Below are positions 7,318 to 16,540 of a stretch of 32,267 nt of DNA, one piece after another. The notes under the pieces are model-generated. The model ran no database searches and had not been told where the DNA came from. It saw only the letters and a list, made by a program, of their open reading frames with translations. The position numbers and the translations under genes are program-made. The stretch covers positions 1-32,267 of the forward strand of contig DRPV01000058.1 of assembly GCA_011330685.1 (NCBI GenBank), given 5' to 3'. Every line of letters starts with the position of its first letter. The stretch's first letter is position 1. The DNA comes from Desulfobacterales bacterium (GTDB lineage: Bacteria; Desulfobacterota; Desulfobulbia; Desulfobulbales; VMSU01).

Positions 7318-7345
7318 GGTTTCCGTTTTATCTTGCGGTAATATT

Positions 7346-8809
7346 ATGATTAAACCTGACTTGTCCACATTTAAGGAATTGGCGGCCGAGTCCGGCATGG
7401 TTCCTGTCTGTCGTGAGATTGTGGCAGATATGGACACGCCTCTCACCGCCTTTGCCAAGGTCGCTGCCGGCCGCCGGCATGTATTCCTCTTAGAGAGCCT
7501 TCAGGGAGGCGAGAAATGGGGCCGCTATTCATTCATCGGCCTGGAGCCCCTTGCCACCTTTCGCAGCTCCGGCTCAAAAATAGATATCAGCGGCCGGGAG
7601 CAGACCGGCGATCCCATCGCGGCCTTAAAGGAGCTGCTGGCCTCCTTTCGCACCTGTGATACCAGTTATCTGCCCCGTTTTTTTGGCGGGGCAGTGGGCT
7701 ATATGGGTTACGATATGGTGCGTTTCATGGAGCGGCTGCCGGAGACGAATCAGCCTCTTGATATTCCCGATTCATCATTTATGATTCCCCGCATAGTTCT
7801 GGTCTGTGACAATCTCTGTCAGACCATCGCCGTGGTTAATTGCGTGGCCATTGCCGATGATCTTGACCCTGCCGCGCAGTACCAGGATGCCCTGGCGGAA
7901 ATAGCCGAGATTACCGCCCTGCTTGCCGGGCCGATTCCCCCTCACCTCACCGCTGAGCCGGAGGAGGAGCTGAAGCACGATTTTACCGCCAATATGTCAC
8001 GGGATGAGTTCACTGCCATGGTGGCCCGGGCCCAGGAGTATATCATGGCCGGTGATGTTATTCAGGTGGTACTCTCCCAGAGGTTTCACAGTAAGACCAA
8101 GCTCTCACCCTTCGCCCTCTATCGGGCTTTGCGCCATATTAATCCCAGTCCCTATCTTTTTTATGTCCAGCTTGATGATATTATTCAAATTGGTTCTTCG
8201 CCGGAGATTCTGGTGCGGCTCGATAATAATAATGTCGAGGTGCGTCCCATTGCCGGTACCCGTAAGCGCGGGCGGAATGAGGCCGAGGACAGCACCCTGG
8301 AAGAGGAGTTGCTGGCCGATCCCAAGGAACGGGCCGAGCATTTGATGCTGGTGGATCTGGGTCGTAATGATCTGGGGCGGGTGGCACGATACGGTACAGT
8401 GGAGACCCGCGACTTGATGGTGGTTGAACGCTATAGTCACGTGATGCATATTGTCTCCGGTGTGCATGGTGAACTTAAACCGGGACTGGATCAGTTTGAT
8501 GTCCTGCGGGCCTGCTTTCCGGCCGGGACGGTGAGCGGCGCGCCCAAAATCAGGGCCATGGAGATTATTGAGGAACTGGAACCGGAGCGCCGGGGGCCGT
8601 ACGCCGGGGCGGTGGGTTATTTCGGTTTTTCCGGCAATATGGATATTTGTATTACTATTCGTACCTTTCTGATGCGGGGCGATGATCTCTGGGTTCAGGC
8701 CGGGGCTGGTATTGTAGCGGATTCTGATCCGGAGGCTGAATTTGAAGAGACCATTAATAAGGCTATGGGATTGCGCAAGGCGGTTGAATTAGCCGAGAAG
8801 GGGTTATAG
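7346..8809 (+). CDS. trpE: Anthranilate synthase component I
   Basis: It converts chorismate plus ammonia or glutamine to anthranilate, the first step of tryptophan synthesis, with TrpG. It has 487 residues. The N-terminal LLES tryptophan-feedback motif is present ([11 protein letters not shown]), and the catalytic core shows [47 protein letters not shown] and [14 protein letters not shown]. The ORF track starts at 7310 inside the terminator; ATG 7346 is in frame and gives [13 protein letters not shown], a normal TrpE start, with only a weak upstream GCGG. trpG follows 4 bases after the stop. The intact LLES motif suggests normal Trp feedback. Confidence 0.96.
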   Translation: MIKPDLSTFKELAAESGMVPVCREIVADMDTPLTAFAKVAAGRRHVFLLESLQGGEKWGRYSFIGLEPLATFRSSGSKIDISGREQTGDPIAALKELLASFRTCDTSYLPRFFGGAVGYMGYDMVRFMERLPETNQPLDIPDSSFMIPRIVLVCDNLCQTIAVVNCVAIADDLDPAAQYQDALAEIAEITALLAGPIPPHLTAEPEEELKHDFTANMSRDEFTAMVARAQEYIMAGDVIQVVLSQRFHSKTKLSPFALYRALRHINPSPYLFYVQLDDIIQIGSSPEILVRLDNNNVEVRPIAGTRKRGRNEAEDSTLEEELLADPKERAEHLMLVDLGRNDLGRVARYGTVETRDLMVVERYSHVMHIVSGVHGELKPGLDQFDVLRACFPAGTVSGAPKIRAMEIIEELEPERRGPYAGAVGYFGFSGNMDICITIRTFLMRGDDLWVQAGAGIVADSDPEAEFEETINKAMGLRKAVELAEKGL

Positions 8810-8813
8810 GGCT

Positions 8814-9380
8814 GTGCTTGTAATAATTGATAATTATGATTCGTTTACCTATAATATCGTCCAGACAATCGGCGGTTTTGGGGTGGAAATAAAGGTCTTC
8901 CGTAATGACGAGATTACCATCGCCGGGCTGGAGGCTCTGGCGCCCGATCATCTCCTCATTTCCCCTGGCCCCTGTACGCCGGATAAGGCCGGTATCTCCA
9001 TTCCGGCCATCAGGCATTTCGCCGGCCGCCTGCCCATCCTCGGTGTCTGTCTTGGTCATCAGGCCATTGGCGAGGCCTTTGGCGGCAAGGTGGTGCGGGC
9101 CGGGCGGGTGATGCACGGTAAGACCAGCATGATTGAGCATGACGGGCTGGGGGTGTTTGAGGGGCTGCCCAATCCCTTTGCCGCCATGCGCTATCACTCT
9201 CTGATTGTCGATGAAGACCTCCCCGAATGCCTTATGGCAACGGCTCATACTCCGGAGGGTGAATTAATGGGGCTGCGGCATAAGACCATGAAGGTGGAGG
9301 GGGTGCAGTTTCACCCCGAATCCATCATGACCCCGGACGGTGTGCAGCTCTTAAAGAATTTTGTCGCCCAGACGCCTTGA
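8814..9380 (+). CDS. trpG: Anthranilate synthase component II (glutamine amidotransferase)
   Basis: The class I glutaminase subunit that feeds ammonia to TrpE. It has 188 residues, starts at GTG, and has the catalytic triad visible: Cys in [10 protein letters not shown], and His-Glu in VQFHPES; the oxyanion loop SPGPCTP is intact. It is not fused to TrpE or TrpD. It could double as PabA, since no other copy is in view, but the trp context supports TrpG. Four bases separate it from trpE, and 42 non-coding bases precede trpD. Confidence 0.95.
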   Translation: MLVIIDNYDSFTYNIVQTIGGFGVEIKVFRNDEITIAGLEALAPDHLLISPGPCTPDKAGISIPAIRHFAGRLPILGVCLGHQAIGEAFGGKVVRAGRVMHGKTSMIEHDGLGVFEGLPNPFAAMRYHSLIVDEDLPECLMATAHTPEGELMGLRHKTMKVEGVQFHPESIMTPDGVQLLKNFVAQTP

Positions 9381-9422
9381 ATTTGTTGTTCGTTTACATA
9401 CCAATTACTGTACCCCGAAAAA

Positions 9423-10448
9423 ATGATTAAAGAAGCCTTATCCACGCTTGTGGACGGTCGTGATCTCGATGAGAAGAGGATGATCACGGTAATGAATGAA
9501 ATTATGTCCGGCGACTGTACCGATGCCCAGATTGGTGCCTTTATCACCGCTCTGCGGATAAAGGGGGAGACAGTGGCTGAGATTACCGGGGCCGCCCGGC
9601 TGATGCGCCGGAAGGCGGTAACCGTTGAGGCCGCGGGCCCGGATGAATTGCTCCTTGATATAGTTGGTACCGGCGGCGATTCTTCGGGTACCTTCAATGT
9701 TTCCACCACTTCCGCCTTTGTGGCGGCCGGGGCTGGAGCGGCGGTGGCCAAACATGGCAACCGTTCCGTTTCCAGCCGCTGCGGCAGCGCCGATGTCCTT
9801 GAGGCCCTGGGTGTTGATCTCAATATGAGTCCGGCCCGGATTGGTCAATGCGTGCGTGAAATTGGTATCGGTTTTATGTTCGCCCCCATGATGCACGGGG
9901 CGATGAAATATGCCATCGGCCCCCGGCGGGAGATTGCGATTCGGACGATTTTTAATATCCTGGGCCCCTTAACCAATCCGGCGGCGGCCAACGTCTATCT
10001 TTTAGGGGTCTATGAGCCGGCTCTTACTGAGATTATGGCAGAGGTCTTAAATAATTTCGGGGTTAAACGAGCCCTGGTGGTCTGCGGGGCCGGTAATATT
10101 GACGAGATAACCACCACCGGCACTACCAGGGTTTCAGAGACTGATGGTCATAAGGTCACCACCTATAATATTAACCCCGAGGACTATGGTCTGGCCCCGG
10201 CAACTCTAAACGATATTAAGGGCGGGGAGACGGCGCAGGAATCGGCTCGTCAATTGCGGGATGTTCTGTCAGGGAAACCAGGCCCCTGTTATGACGTGGT
10301 TGTCTTTAACGCCGGGGCCGCCCTCTGGGCTGCGGATCGGGCCGCTGATATCGCCTCCGGTATTGAACTGGCGCGGCAGACTATTGATTCAGGGGCGGCT
10401 TTGATTAAACTGGAGGCCCTGGCGGCCTTTTGCGGCAATGATTCTTGA
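9423..10448 (+). CDS. trpD: Anthranilate phosphoribosyltransferase
   Basis: It transfers phosphoribose from PRPP to anthranilate. At 341 residues it is of normal length. PRPP-binding GTGGDSSGTFNVST and the KHGNRSVSSRCGSADVLEAL loop are intact, as is GPLTNPA. The usual Lys-Ser in the S-S-K-S-G loop reads Arg-Cys here, a modest variation. The 3' end overlaps the trpC start by 11 bases, so the two are translationally coupled. Confidence 0.96.
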   Translation: MIKEALSTLVDGRDLDEKRMITVMNEIMSGDCTDAQIGAFITALRIKGETVAEITGAARLMRRKAVTVEAAGPDELLLDIVGTGGDSSGTFNVSTTSAFVAAGAGAAVAKHGNRSVSSRCGSADVLEALGVDLNMSPARIGQCVREIGIGFMFAPMMHGAMKYAIGPRREIAIRTIFNILGPLTNPAAANVYLLGVYEPALTEIMAEVLNNFGVKRALVVCGAGNIDEITTTGTTRVSETDGHKVTTYNINPEDYGLAPATLNDIKGGETAQESARQLRDVLSGKPGPCYDVVVFNAGAALWAADRAADIASGIELARQTIDSGAALIKLEALAAFCGNDS

Positions 10449-11220
10449 TACCATAGTTGAATATAAACGGCAGGAGGTGGCAGGGCTCAAGGCTCAAGGC
10501 GGGCCGCGGCCGCCGGAGATGGAGATTGCGCCGCCGCGTGGTTTTAAGAGTGCTCTGTTGAATTACGAGGGGGTGGCGGTCATCGCCGAGGCCAAAAAGG
10601 CCTCGCCCTCCAAGGGCCTGATCTGCCCGGATTTTGAGCCGGCGGCAATCGCCCGTGATTATGAAAAGGGCGGAGCTCAGGCCATGTCCGTTCTTACGGA
10701 TGAACATTTTTTCCAGGGCTCTCTGTCCTATATCCCAGCGGTGCGGAGTGCGGTGAATCTGCCGGTGCTGCGCAAGGAATTTATTATTGATGAGATCCAG
10801 ATTCGGGAGGCGGCCCTCTACGGCGCCGATGCTATTCTGCTCATAGCCGCCATTCTCGACGATCAGGAGATGGCGGATTATCTGCTTCAGGCCAGGGAAC
10901 TGGGGCTGGATGTTTTGGTCGAGGCGCATGACGAAAGGGAGGCGGAACGGTCTTTAAAGGCAGGTGCTGATCTCATCGGGATCAATAATCGTAATCTTCG
11001 TGATTTTACAGTGGATATTGAGACAACTTTCAGGGTAATGGCCGAATTACCGGCAGCGGTGCCGGTGGTCAGTGAATCAGCGATTAAAGACGCTGCCGAT
11101 ATGCGGCGTTTGGCGGAACACGGGGTGTGTGCCGCTCTTATCGGTGAATCCTTAATGCGGGCGCCTGATCGCTCTCTGGCTCTGCGTGACCTGCGTCAGC
11201 CCTTTCCCGTTAACCAGTAA
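10438..11220 (+). CDS. trpC: Indole-3-glycerol phosphate synthase
   Basis: A 260-residue TIM-barrel enzyme that closes the indole ring from CdRP. Catalytic segments are clear: VIAEAKKASPSKG, SVLTDEHFFQGS, VLRKEFIIDEIQI, GINNRNLRDFTVD and VVSESAI. It is a stand-alone enzyme, not fused to TrpF as in enterobacteria. The ATG lies inside the end of trpD; trpF starts 17 bases after its stop. Confidence 0.96.
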   Translation: MILDTIVEYKRQEVAGLKAQGGPRPPEMEIAPPRGFKSALLNYEGVAVIAEAKKASPSKGLICPDFEPAAIARDYEKGGAQAMSVLTDEHFFQGSLSYIPAVRSAVNLPVLRKEFIIDEIQIREAALYGADAILLIAAILDDQEMADYLLQARELGLDVLVEAHDEREAERSLKAGADLIGINNRNLRDFTVDIETTFRVMAELPAAVPVVSESAIKDAADMRRLAEHGVCAALIGESLMRAPDRSLALRDLRQPFPVNQ

Positions 11221-11237
11221 AGAGGACAAAAAAATTA

Positions 11238-11879
11238 ATGGTTCCGCGAACGAGAATCAAGGTGTGCGGTATTACAGAGCAAGGTGAGGCCGAGGCCCTT
11301 GCCCGTCTCGGAGTAGATGCCCTGGGCTTTATCTTTTATAAGGAAAGTCCGCGTTATATTGAGCCGGAAGCGGCCCGTAAAATTATCAGCAGTCTGCCAC
11401 CCTTTGTCGATACCCAGGGGGTATTTGTCAACGAAGATCCAGACCTGGTCAATGATATTGCCCAATATTGTTCCCTGAGCTTTGTGCAGCTGCATGGTTC
11501 TGAACCGGTTAAATATTGTCAAGCCATTAACACCCCCATAATAAAGGCCTTTCAAATAAAAGGCAGAGAAAGCCTGGATGAAATTAAACCATTTGAGGAG
11601 TTAACCAAGGGCTTTCTGTTAGACACCTATCATCCTGAACTGGCTGGCGGTACCGGAGAGAAATTTGACTGGCAGCTTCTTGCCGATTGTTTAATCCCCA
11701 AGCCCTTTATTTTAGCCGGCGGTCTTAATGCCGGTAATGTGGAAGAGGCGGTTAGAATAACCCGGCCCTGGGCAGTGGATGTTAACTCGGGGGTGGAAAG
11801 TTCCGCCGGTCATAAGGATATCTCCCTGGTTGCGGAGGTTATGGCGGCAGTCAGAAGGGCGGACAACTCGAAAATGTAA
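11238..11879 (+). CDS. trpF: Phosphoribosylanthranilate isomerase
   Basis: A 213-residue TIM barrel that performs the Amadori rearrangement of PRA to CdRP. The catalytic Cys is in IKVCGIT and the catalytic Asp in LLDTYHPELAGGTG; SPRYI, QLHGSE, ILAGGLNAGNV and VDVNSGVE complete the signature. An AGAGG box lies about 11 bases before ATG. This is the last trp gene in the cluster: a hairpin and ~500 non-coding bases follow, and trpB and trpA are not in the window. Confidence 0.95.
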   Translation: MVPRTRIKVCGITEQGEAEALARLGVDALGFIFYKESPRYIEPEAARKIISSLPPFVDTQGVFVNEDPDLVNDIAQYCSLSFVQLHGSEPVKYCQAINTPIIKAFQIKGRESLDEIKPFEELTKGFLLDTYHPELAGGTGEKFDWQLLADCLIPKPFILAGGLNAGNVEEAVRITRPWAVDVNSGVESSAGHKDISLVAEVMAAVRRADNSKM

Positions 11880-11884
11880 AAGAA

Positions 11885-11918
11885 TTGAGTGAGCGGGGAG
11901 AGAGTCCCGCCCACTCAA
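11885..11918 (+). terminator. Hairpin at end of trp operon
   Basis: TTGAGTGAGCGGG pairs with CCCGCCCACTCAA (13 positions, one A-C mismatch) starting 5 bases after the trpF stop. No T-run follows, so it may be a transcript-stabilising or Rho-assisted end rather than a classical intrinsic terminator. Confidence 0.55.
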
Positions 11919-11994
11919 TAAGAGAGAGACATTAATATATATACAACATATTTCCCGTCTGCCAATATGGCAAATTGTCGCATAATCCACTGCC

Positions 11995-12091
11995 GCCTTT
12001 TATAACACCATGCCCGGCCGCCCAGGCACAACGAAACATGAACGCCGTGGCAAGGCCGGGAACCTTGGCAGGTGACTTCTATATAAAAGGC
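11995..12091. repeat. Nested inverted repeat around shared element
   Basis: GCCTTTTATA (11995-12004) is exactly complementary to TATAAAAGGC (12082-12091). Inside it CACC/GGTG and CCCGGCC/GGCCGGG can also pair, so the interval forms a long cruciform or RNA fold. It encloses the 19-mer shared with 28272-28290. The surrounding 11919-12240 shows no convincing ORF; the minus-strand ORF at 11712-11990 lies mostly over trpF. Confidence 0.6.
12022..12079 (+). repeat. Two-copy element, copy A
   Basis: AGGCACAACGAAACATGAA (12024-12042) occurs perfectly on the opposite strand at 28272-28290. Homology continues through GGC-AAGGCC to GGCAGGTGACTTC (GGCAAGTGACTTTC in copy B), ~58 bases in all. It lies between trpF and the next gene. 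It may be an intergenic repeat or structured RNA; I do not recognise a riboswitch class. Confidence 0.65.
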
Positions 12092-12240
12092 TTAGACGTC
12101 CGTCTGTATTGTCGACGCAGTATTTAACTGTTCCTTATAATTCCCCTTCCCATCTTTATCAGTTCCCCGTTCTTTCCTCGTTCATCTATAGTATTAACCT
12201 GTTATTTGTTGAAAAAACGCGGTGTTGGGGAATATATATG

Positions 12241-12270
12241 TTGACTTTATAGATTTTTTGACCATAAAAT
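12241..12270 (+). promoter_or_regulatory. Sigma-70 promoter upstream of the small unknown gene and thiL
   Basis: TTGACT at 12241 followed after 18 bases by TAAAAT at 12265, within an A/T-rich stretch. It is the best promoter match in the 11880-12400 gap and would give a ~125-base leader before ATG 12401. Confidence 0.5.
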
Positions 12271-12400
12271 TAAGTTTATCCATTGTCTATTCCTGCTTAA
12301 AATACAAGAAGATACCAAACTATTTAAAATTGAGGCTGCGGCGGCTATGCACCCCCAGGGCGGGATGGTGAGGCTTAAAGCAAGAGGGGTAAATATCATA

Positions 12401-12757
12401 ATGGAGAAAACCATTCAGGAGTTACGGCGGATAATTTCTTTTAAGGACACAACCCAGGCCGGGGATATAGTCCTGACCGCCATTGCTGAGCCCAAATCAG
12501 TTTTTTACGCTCTAATTGTGGATATCACTCCCGATCAGGCTAAACGTGACTGGTGGCAGTTGACCATGCACATCCTGGGGCTGCCGCCCCAGAAGGTAAC
12601 CTGGGCTCTGCGTGAACCCCAATTCAGCGGCCGCGAAATTTTTACCATGAACGGTATAGAACATTTTATGCAGGCTGTTGACTTTGGGCCGGTTGCCGCG
12701 CCGCCTGCTTCTAAGCCTCCCGAGCGCAAGAAAGCTGTTTTGCGGGTGGTGAAGTGA
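12401..12757 (+). CDS. Conserved-looking small protein of unknown function
   Basis: I do not recognise this 118-residue protein. The ORF track begins at 12347, but ATG 12401 (MEKTIQELRRIISF) follows an AGAGGGG box and starts a compact alpha/beta-like sequence; the 18 extra residues look non-conserved. Visible features: an N-terminal helix, a strand VFYALIVDITPD, a WWQLTMHILGLPPQKVTW segment rich in aromatics, and a basic, proline-rich tail (PPASKPPERKKAVLRVVK). There is no signal peptide or membrane helix. Three bases separate it from thiL, so they are probably co-transcribed. Confidence 0.7.
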   Translation: MEKTIQELRRIISFKDTTQAGDIVLTAIAEPKSVFYALIVDITPDQAKRDWWQLTMHILGLPPQKVTWALREPQFSGREIFTMNGIEHFMQAVDFGPVAAPPASKPPERKKAVLRVVK

Positions 12758-12760
12758 GGC

Positions 12761-13744
12761 ATGGTCTCGGAACGTCAGCTTATAGATTATATCAAAGGGG
12801 CAGCAGGTAAGGTTCCGGAGCGGGTAGATGGTATTGGCGATGATTGTGCCGTTTTTGGTTGTCGGGAGGGCTGTAAGCAGCTGGTAAGCGTTGATACTCT
12901 GGTGGAGGGGGTACATTTTGATCTTACCTGGCATGGCCCGCGGGAACTCGGTCATAAGGCGGCGGCGGTAAATATAAGCGATATTGCCGCCATGGGCGGT
13001 AAGCCGTGTTTTGCTCTGCTCTCTATGGCTCTGCCGGCCCGCTTGGATTTTGCCTGGCTCACCGCCTTTACCGAAGGCTTCACGGCTGAGTTAAAGGAGT
13101 ACGGGGTTGTGCTTGTCGGCGGCGATACTGTAGCCTCTCCGGAGGGTTTATTGTTGTCTGTCACCATTATTGGTGAGGCTGAGGAGGGCCGTATTTTATA
13201 TCGCTCCGGGGCCGGGGTCGATGATGTAATTATGGTCAGCGGCTCCTTGGGTGATGCTGCCCTGGGCTTAAAGCTCTGTCGTGAGGGGCGGCAGGCCTCC
13301 TGGCCGCAGCTGGCCGCGGCCCATCTCACTCCACGGCCGGAGGTGGCCCTGGGCCGTCATCTTGCCGCCGCCGGCAGCGGGGTAACGGCCATGCTTGATA
13401 TGTCCGACGGCCTGGCTACTGATCTGGCCCATATGTGCGCGGCCAGCGGTCTGGGCGCGCGTATTAATGCCGATTGGCTTCCTATCTCTGTTTCTGCCCG
13501 GCAGGCGGCTCTGGATCTTGAGATAGACGTCCTGGATTCGGCCCTTGGCGGTGGTGAGGATTACAGGCTGCTCTTCACCTGTCCGGCGGCCGTTGAAGAG
13601 GACTTGAGACGGGAGGTAAAGGCTGTCCTTAAACGGCAGATATTCAGGATCGGGAAGATGATACCCGGCTGCGGGGTTCTGCTTTGCGGTCGGGATGGGG
13701 AACGGGATGTTTCATTTCAGGGCTATGAACACTTAACCAGGTGA
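12761..13744 (+). CDS. thiL: Thiamine-monophosphate kinase
   Basis: It phosphorylates thiamine monophosphate to the active cofactor thiamine diphosphate. At 327 residues it has the AIRS/PurM-like fold: DGIGDDCAVF, SVDTLVEGVHFDL (metal and substrate), NISDIAAMGG, VGGDTVAS, a MLDMSDGLATDL motif, and the terminal GGGEDYRLLFT. The start ATG follows the previous stop by 3 bases with an overlapping GTGAGG. The next gene starts 3 bases after its stop, so a metabolic gene and a signalling gene share an operon; no other thi gene is in view. Confidence 0.95.
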   Translation: MVSERQLIDYIKGAAGKVPERVDGIGDDCAVFGCREGCKQLVSVDTLVEGVHFDLTWHGPRELGHKAAAVNISDIAAMGGKPCFALLSMALPARLDFAWLTAFTEGFTAELKEYGVVLVGGDTVASPEGLLLSVTIIGEAEEGRILYRSGAGVDDVIMVSGSLGDAALGLKLCREGRQASWPQLAAAHLTPRPEVALGRHLAAAGSGVTAMLDMSDGLATDLAHMCAASGLGARINADWLPISVSARQAALDLEIDVLDSALGGGEDYRLLFTCPAAVEEDLRREVKAVLKRQIFRIGKMIPGCGVLLCGRDGERDVSFQGYEHLTR

Positions 13745-13747
13745 ACT

Positions 13748-16474
13748 ATGTCGGGACTTGCTGAAAGTATAAATGTTGAGCGCATCCCCACTCTGCCCGC
13801 GGTGGCAGTTGAGGCCATTCGTCTGTTAGAGGGTGATCCTTCTAACTTTGAGTCGGTGGCAGATTTGTTGCGTAACGATCAGGTGTTGTCCGGCCGCATT
13901 CTCCGCTATGCCAATGCCGCCTTTGTTGGAGCTCGCCAGAGGATTACTTCCATTCCCCGGGCCATTTCTCTTTTGGGGTTTAATACCGTCCGCGGCTTGA
14001 TACTCTCGGTTTCGGTCTTTGACTGCTTTTCCGATGCCGCCCAGGAACGGCTTGATGGGCTGGTTAATTTCTGGCTTCATGCCATCGGGGTGGCGGCCGC
14101 CTCTGAACTGCTGGCCGAGAAGTTGGGCTTTGCCAATGTTGATGAGGCCTATCTCGCGGGGCTGGTACATGATATCGGTAAATTGATCTGCTATCAACAG
14201 ATGCCGGATGAGTTCAGTGAGGTTTGTCTTGAGCTGGAGAAACAGGGTGGGTATTCCACCGACGCCCCTCTGGCCCTTGATGTTGAGCGGCGCAAGATGG
14301 GGCTGGATCATACCGATGCCGGTCGTATTGCCGCTGAACAATGGATGTTTCCCGAGGCCTTAGTCAAGGCTTTGGCCGCTCATCACCAGCCCGTACCTGA
14401 GGCGATTAAACCGGAGAAGGAAAATCTTTACCAGTTGGTACGTTTTGCCGACGCAATCTGTGTCTGTCACAATATCGGCTCCAGTTATTTTTTTTCCACC
14501 GGGGCCTATGATCATCAACATTATCATTTCGCTCTGGAAAACTTTATGCTCTTAAACGGTATAAAGGGCGGAGAGATTGATGACCTGGTGACGGAGGTTG
14601 TGAAACGTATCGAAAAAATGGCTGTGGTCATGGGTTTCCATGATTCGGAGACCTATCAGCATCTGCTGTCTTCCGCTAATGTTAGTTTGGGAGCGATGAG
14701 TGTTGATCTGGACCAGCAGAACAATGAGCTGCTGGCGGCCAACCGGGTTTTAGATGCGGCCTGCGGCCTGGGACGAAGCCTGAAACCGGGGCTGACCATT
14801 GCTGAAGCCCTGCGGGAGATACTGCTGGCGGCCCAGGAGGCCTTTGGAGTTAAGCGTTGTTTATGCCTGGCCTTAGATGATGGTGAAGCTCATTTCCGTG
14901 GCCAGATATACAGCGGCGGCGAGTTTGCCGAGTTTTCAGTGCCGCACCATGGAGGCCCGGTGGTCAAGCCCGAGGCCGATATGGAGACGGAGGCCCTGCA
15001 GCAGTTGAGACGGGTGAGCCTGGAATTTGAGGAGGGTACAATCATGGAATCCGGGGTTGCCGAGATTATTGCCGGCTCGGAGTTCATGGCCGGTTTTTTC
15101 CTTGGTGATCAAAAGTCTCATGGCCGGGTGGAGCGTATAATCGGCGAATTATTGGTGGATTTTAAGGATGCCTCGCCGCCGGTAGCTGATCTGGCTGTTA
15201 TGCGGCGTAATTTTGAGTTGTTGTCCACGGCCGCGGCTAATGGTATTGACCGTATCCTCATGGAAAAGGATCTGAGTCGCCAGGCCAGGGCTATGGAGGC
15301 CGAGGCCCGTAAGCTGGAGGAACATCAACGCCAGCTCTTTAATACTCACCGTCTGGCCACGGTGGGACGGTTGGCGGCTGGTGCCGCCCATGAAATTAAT
15401 AATCCCCTGACCATTATTTCCTTGAATCTCCAGATTATGCAGCGTCTGTTGGTTAAGCAGCCCGATGATGAACTGCGCCACCGGCTGGAGGTTATTGCCG
15501 ATCAGGAACGGCGGATCTCCAAAATTATTGGTGATCTCATGGGATTTGCCCGCCCCAATGAACCAAAGTTTACCTCAGCCCAGGTCGGGGAGTGTATGGA
15601 TCTGGTTCTCGGAGTGCTGGGTGACCGGGTCTCTGTCTCTAAAATTGAAATCGTTAATAATATTCCGGCGGATTTACCTCCTGTTTTTGTCGATGCCATG
15701 CAGATTGAGCAGGTTTTTATGAATCTCCTGATTAACGCTATTCACGCCATGCCTAAGGGCGGGCGTCTGGAACTGCGGGGCGGGGTTGACGGTCATGAGC
15801 GGGTGGTTATCGCCGTTGTGGACAATGGGGTTGGTATTTCCAGGGAAAATATCGGCAAGATATTTGATCCATTTTTTACCACCAAGAGAGAAGGGGAAGG
15901 CACGGGGCTGGGGTTGGCAGTATGTCACTCTATTATTGAGCATAACGGCGGTATTTTGCAGGTGGAGAGTGTGGTGGGTGAGGGTAGTACCTTCAGCGTC
16001 CGACTCCCCATTGACCATGGGGTGCAGCTGCGGGATTTAAAAAAGGCAGTGGATCAGAAGACTGCGCGCGGTGATGAACAGCATGAGATCTGCCGAATCC
16101 TGATTATTGATGATGAACGTCTGCTTAATGAGATGCTGCAGGAATGTCTGAGGGCGGCGGGATATAATGTGGATGGGGCCTATGATGGAGTGGAGGGTAT
16201 CGGCATGCTGCGCTACCAGAAATATCATCTTATTCTACTTGATGTCCGCATGCCCCGTAAGGACGGCCTGGAGGTTCTGAAATTTGTTAATCGGGAATTC
16301 CCGGATATTCCCGTCATTATTGTCACCGGTCTGGCATCGCTGCAGGAGATTAAGAATACCGTGAAGATGGGGGCCTTTGCCTGTCTGAAAAAGCCCTTTG
16401 TTTTGGATAAGGTCTTAACAACGGTTAACAAGGCCCTGGCCTTGAAGTGTAAACACGGGCAGGTTATAACGTAA
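13748..16474 (+). CDS. HDOD-histidine kinase-receiver signalling protein
   Basis: A 908-residue soluble multidomain regulator. HDOD (~8-205) keeps an HD dyad in LVHDIGKLI (141-142) and a second HTDAGRIAAEQW segment, so phosphohydrolase activity is not excluded. A GAF-like region (~335-500) and a coiled linker (QARAMEAEARKLEEHQ) lead to HisKA with phospho-His 548 in AGAAHEINNPL, an NtrB/ZraS-type H-box. HATPase_c has NLLINAIHAM, DNGVGIS and GTGLGLAV. REC (~786-905) shows ILIIDDERL and the phospho-Asp in ILLDVRMPRKDG. HDOD proteins typically act in stress, motility or cell-cycle signalling; the input here is unknown. Its TAA stop lies within a GTAAGCG repeat end. Confidence 0.92.
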   Translation: MSGLAESINVERIPTLPAVAVEAIRLLEGDPSNFESVADLLRNDQVLSGRILRYANAAFVGARQRITSIPRAISLLGFNTVRGLILSVSVFDCFSDAAQERLDGLVNFWLHAIGVAAASELLAEKLGFANVDEAYLAGLVHDIGKLICYQQMPDEFSEVCLELEKQGGYSTDAPLALDVERRKMGLDHTDAGRIAAEQWMFPEALVKALAAHHQPVPEAIKPEKENLYQLVRFADAICVCHNIGSSYFFSTGAYDHQHYHFALENFMLLNGIKGGEIDDLVTEVVKRIEKMAVVMGFHDSETYQHLLSSANVSLGAMSVDLDQQNNELLAANRVLDAACGLGRSLKPGLTIAEALREILLAAQEAFGVKRCLCLALDDGEAHFRGQIYSGGEFAEFSVPHHGGPVVKPEADMETEALQQLRRVSLEFEEGTIMESGVAEIIAGSEFMAGFFLGDQKSHGRVERIIGELLVDFKDASPPVADLAVMRRNFELLSTAAANGIDRILMEKDLSRQARAMEAEARKLEEHQRQLFNTHRLATVGRLAAGAAHEINNPLTIISLNLQIMQRLLVKQPDDELRHRLEVIADQERRISKIIGDLMGFARPNEPKFTSAQVGECMDLVLGVLGDRVSVSKIEIVNNIPADLPPVFVDAMQIEQVFMNLLINAIHAMPKGGRLELRGGVDGHERVVIAVVDNGVGISRENIGKIFDPFFTTKREGEGTGLGLAVCHSIIEHNGGILQVESVVGEGSTFSVRLPIDHGVQLRDLKKAVDQKTARGDEQHEICRILIIDDERLLNEMLQECLRAAGYNVDGAYDGVEGIGMLRYQKYHLILLDVRMPRKDGLEVLKFVNREFPDIPVIIVTGLASLQEIKNTVKMGAFACLKKPFVLDKVLTTVNKALALKCKHGQVIT

Positions 16475-16507
16475 GCGCTCCATGAGCACCGCCCCTGAAA
16501 CGCTTAC
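16471..16507. repeat. 37-bp GTAAGCG...CGCTTAC repeat (copy 3)
   Basis: Terminal inverted GTAAGCG/CGCTTAC. It begins one base before, and supplies, the TAA stop of the HDOD-kinase gene. The copy at 24965-24987 equals this one with a 14-base internal deletion, and the copy at 26737-26786 shares GTAAGC-CTCCATGA in the opposite orientation. Confidence 0.85.
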
Positions 16508-16540
16508 AGATTTTATTTTCCCCTGTGTTAAGGGGAGAAT

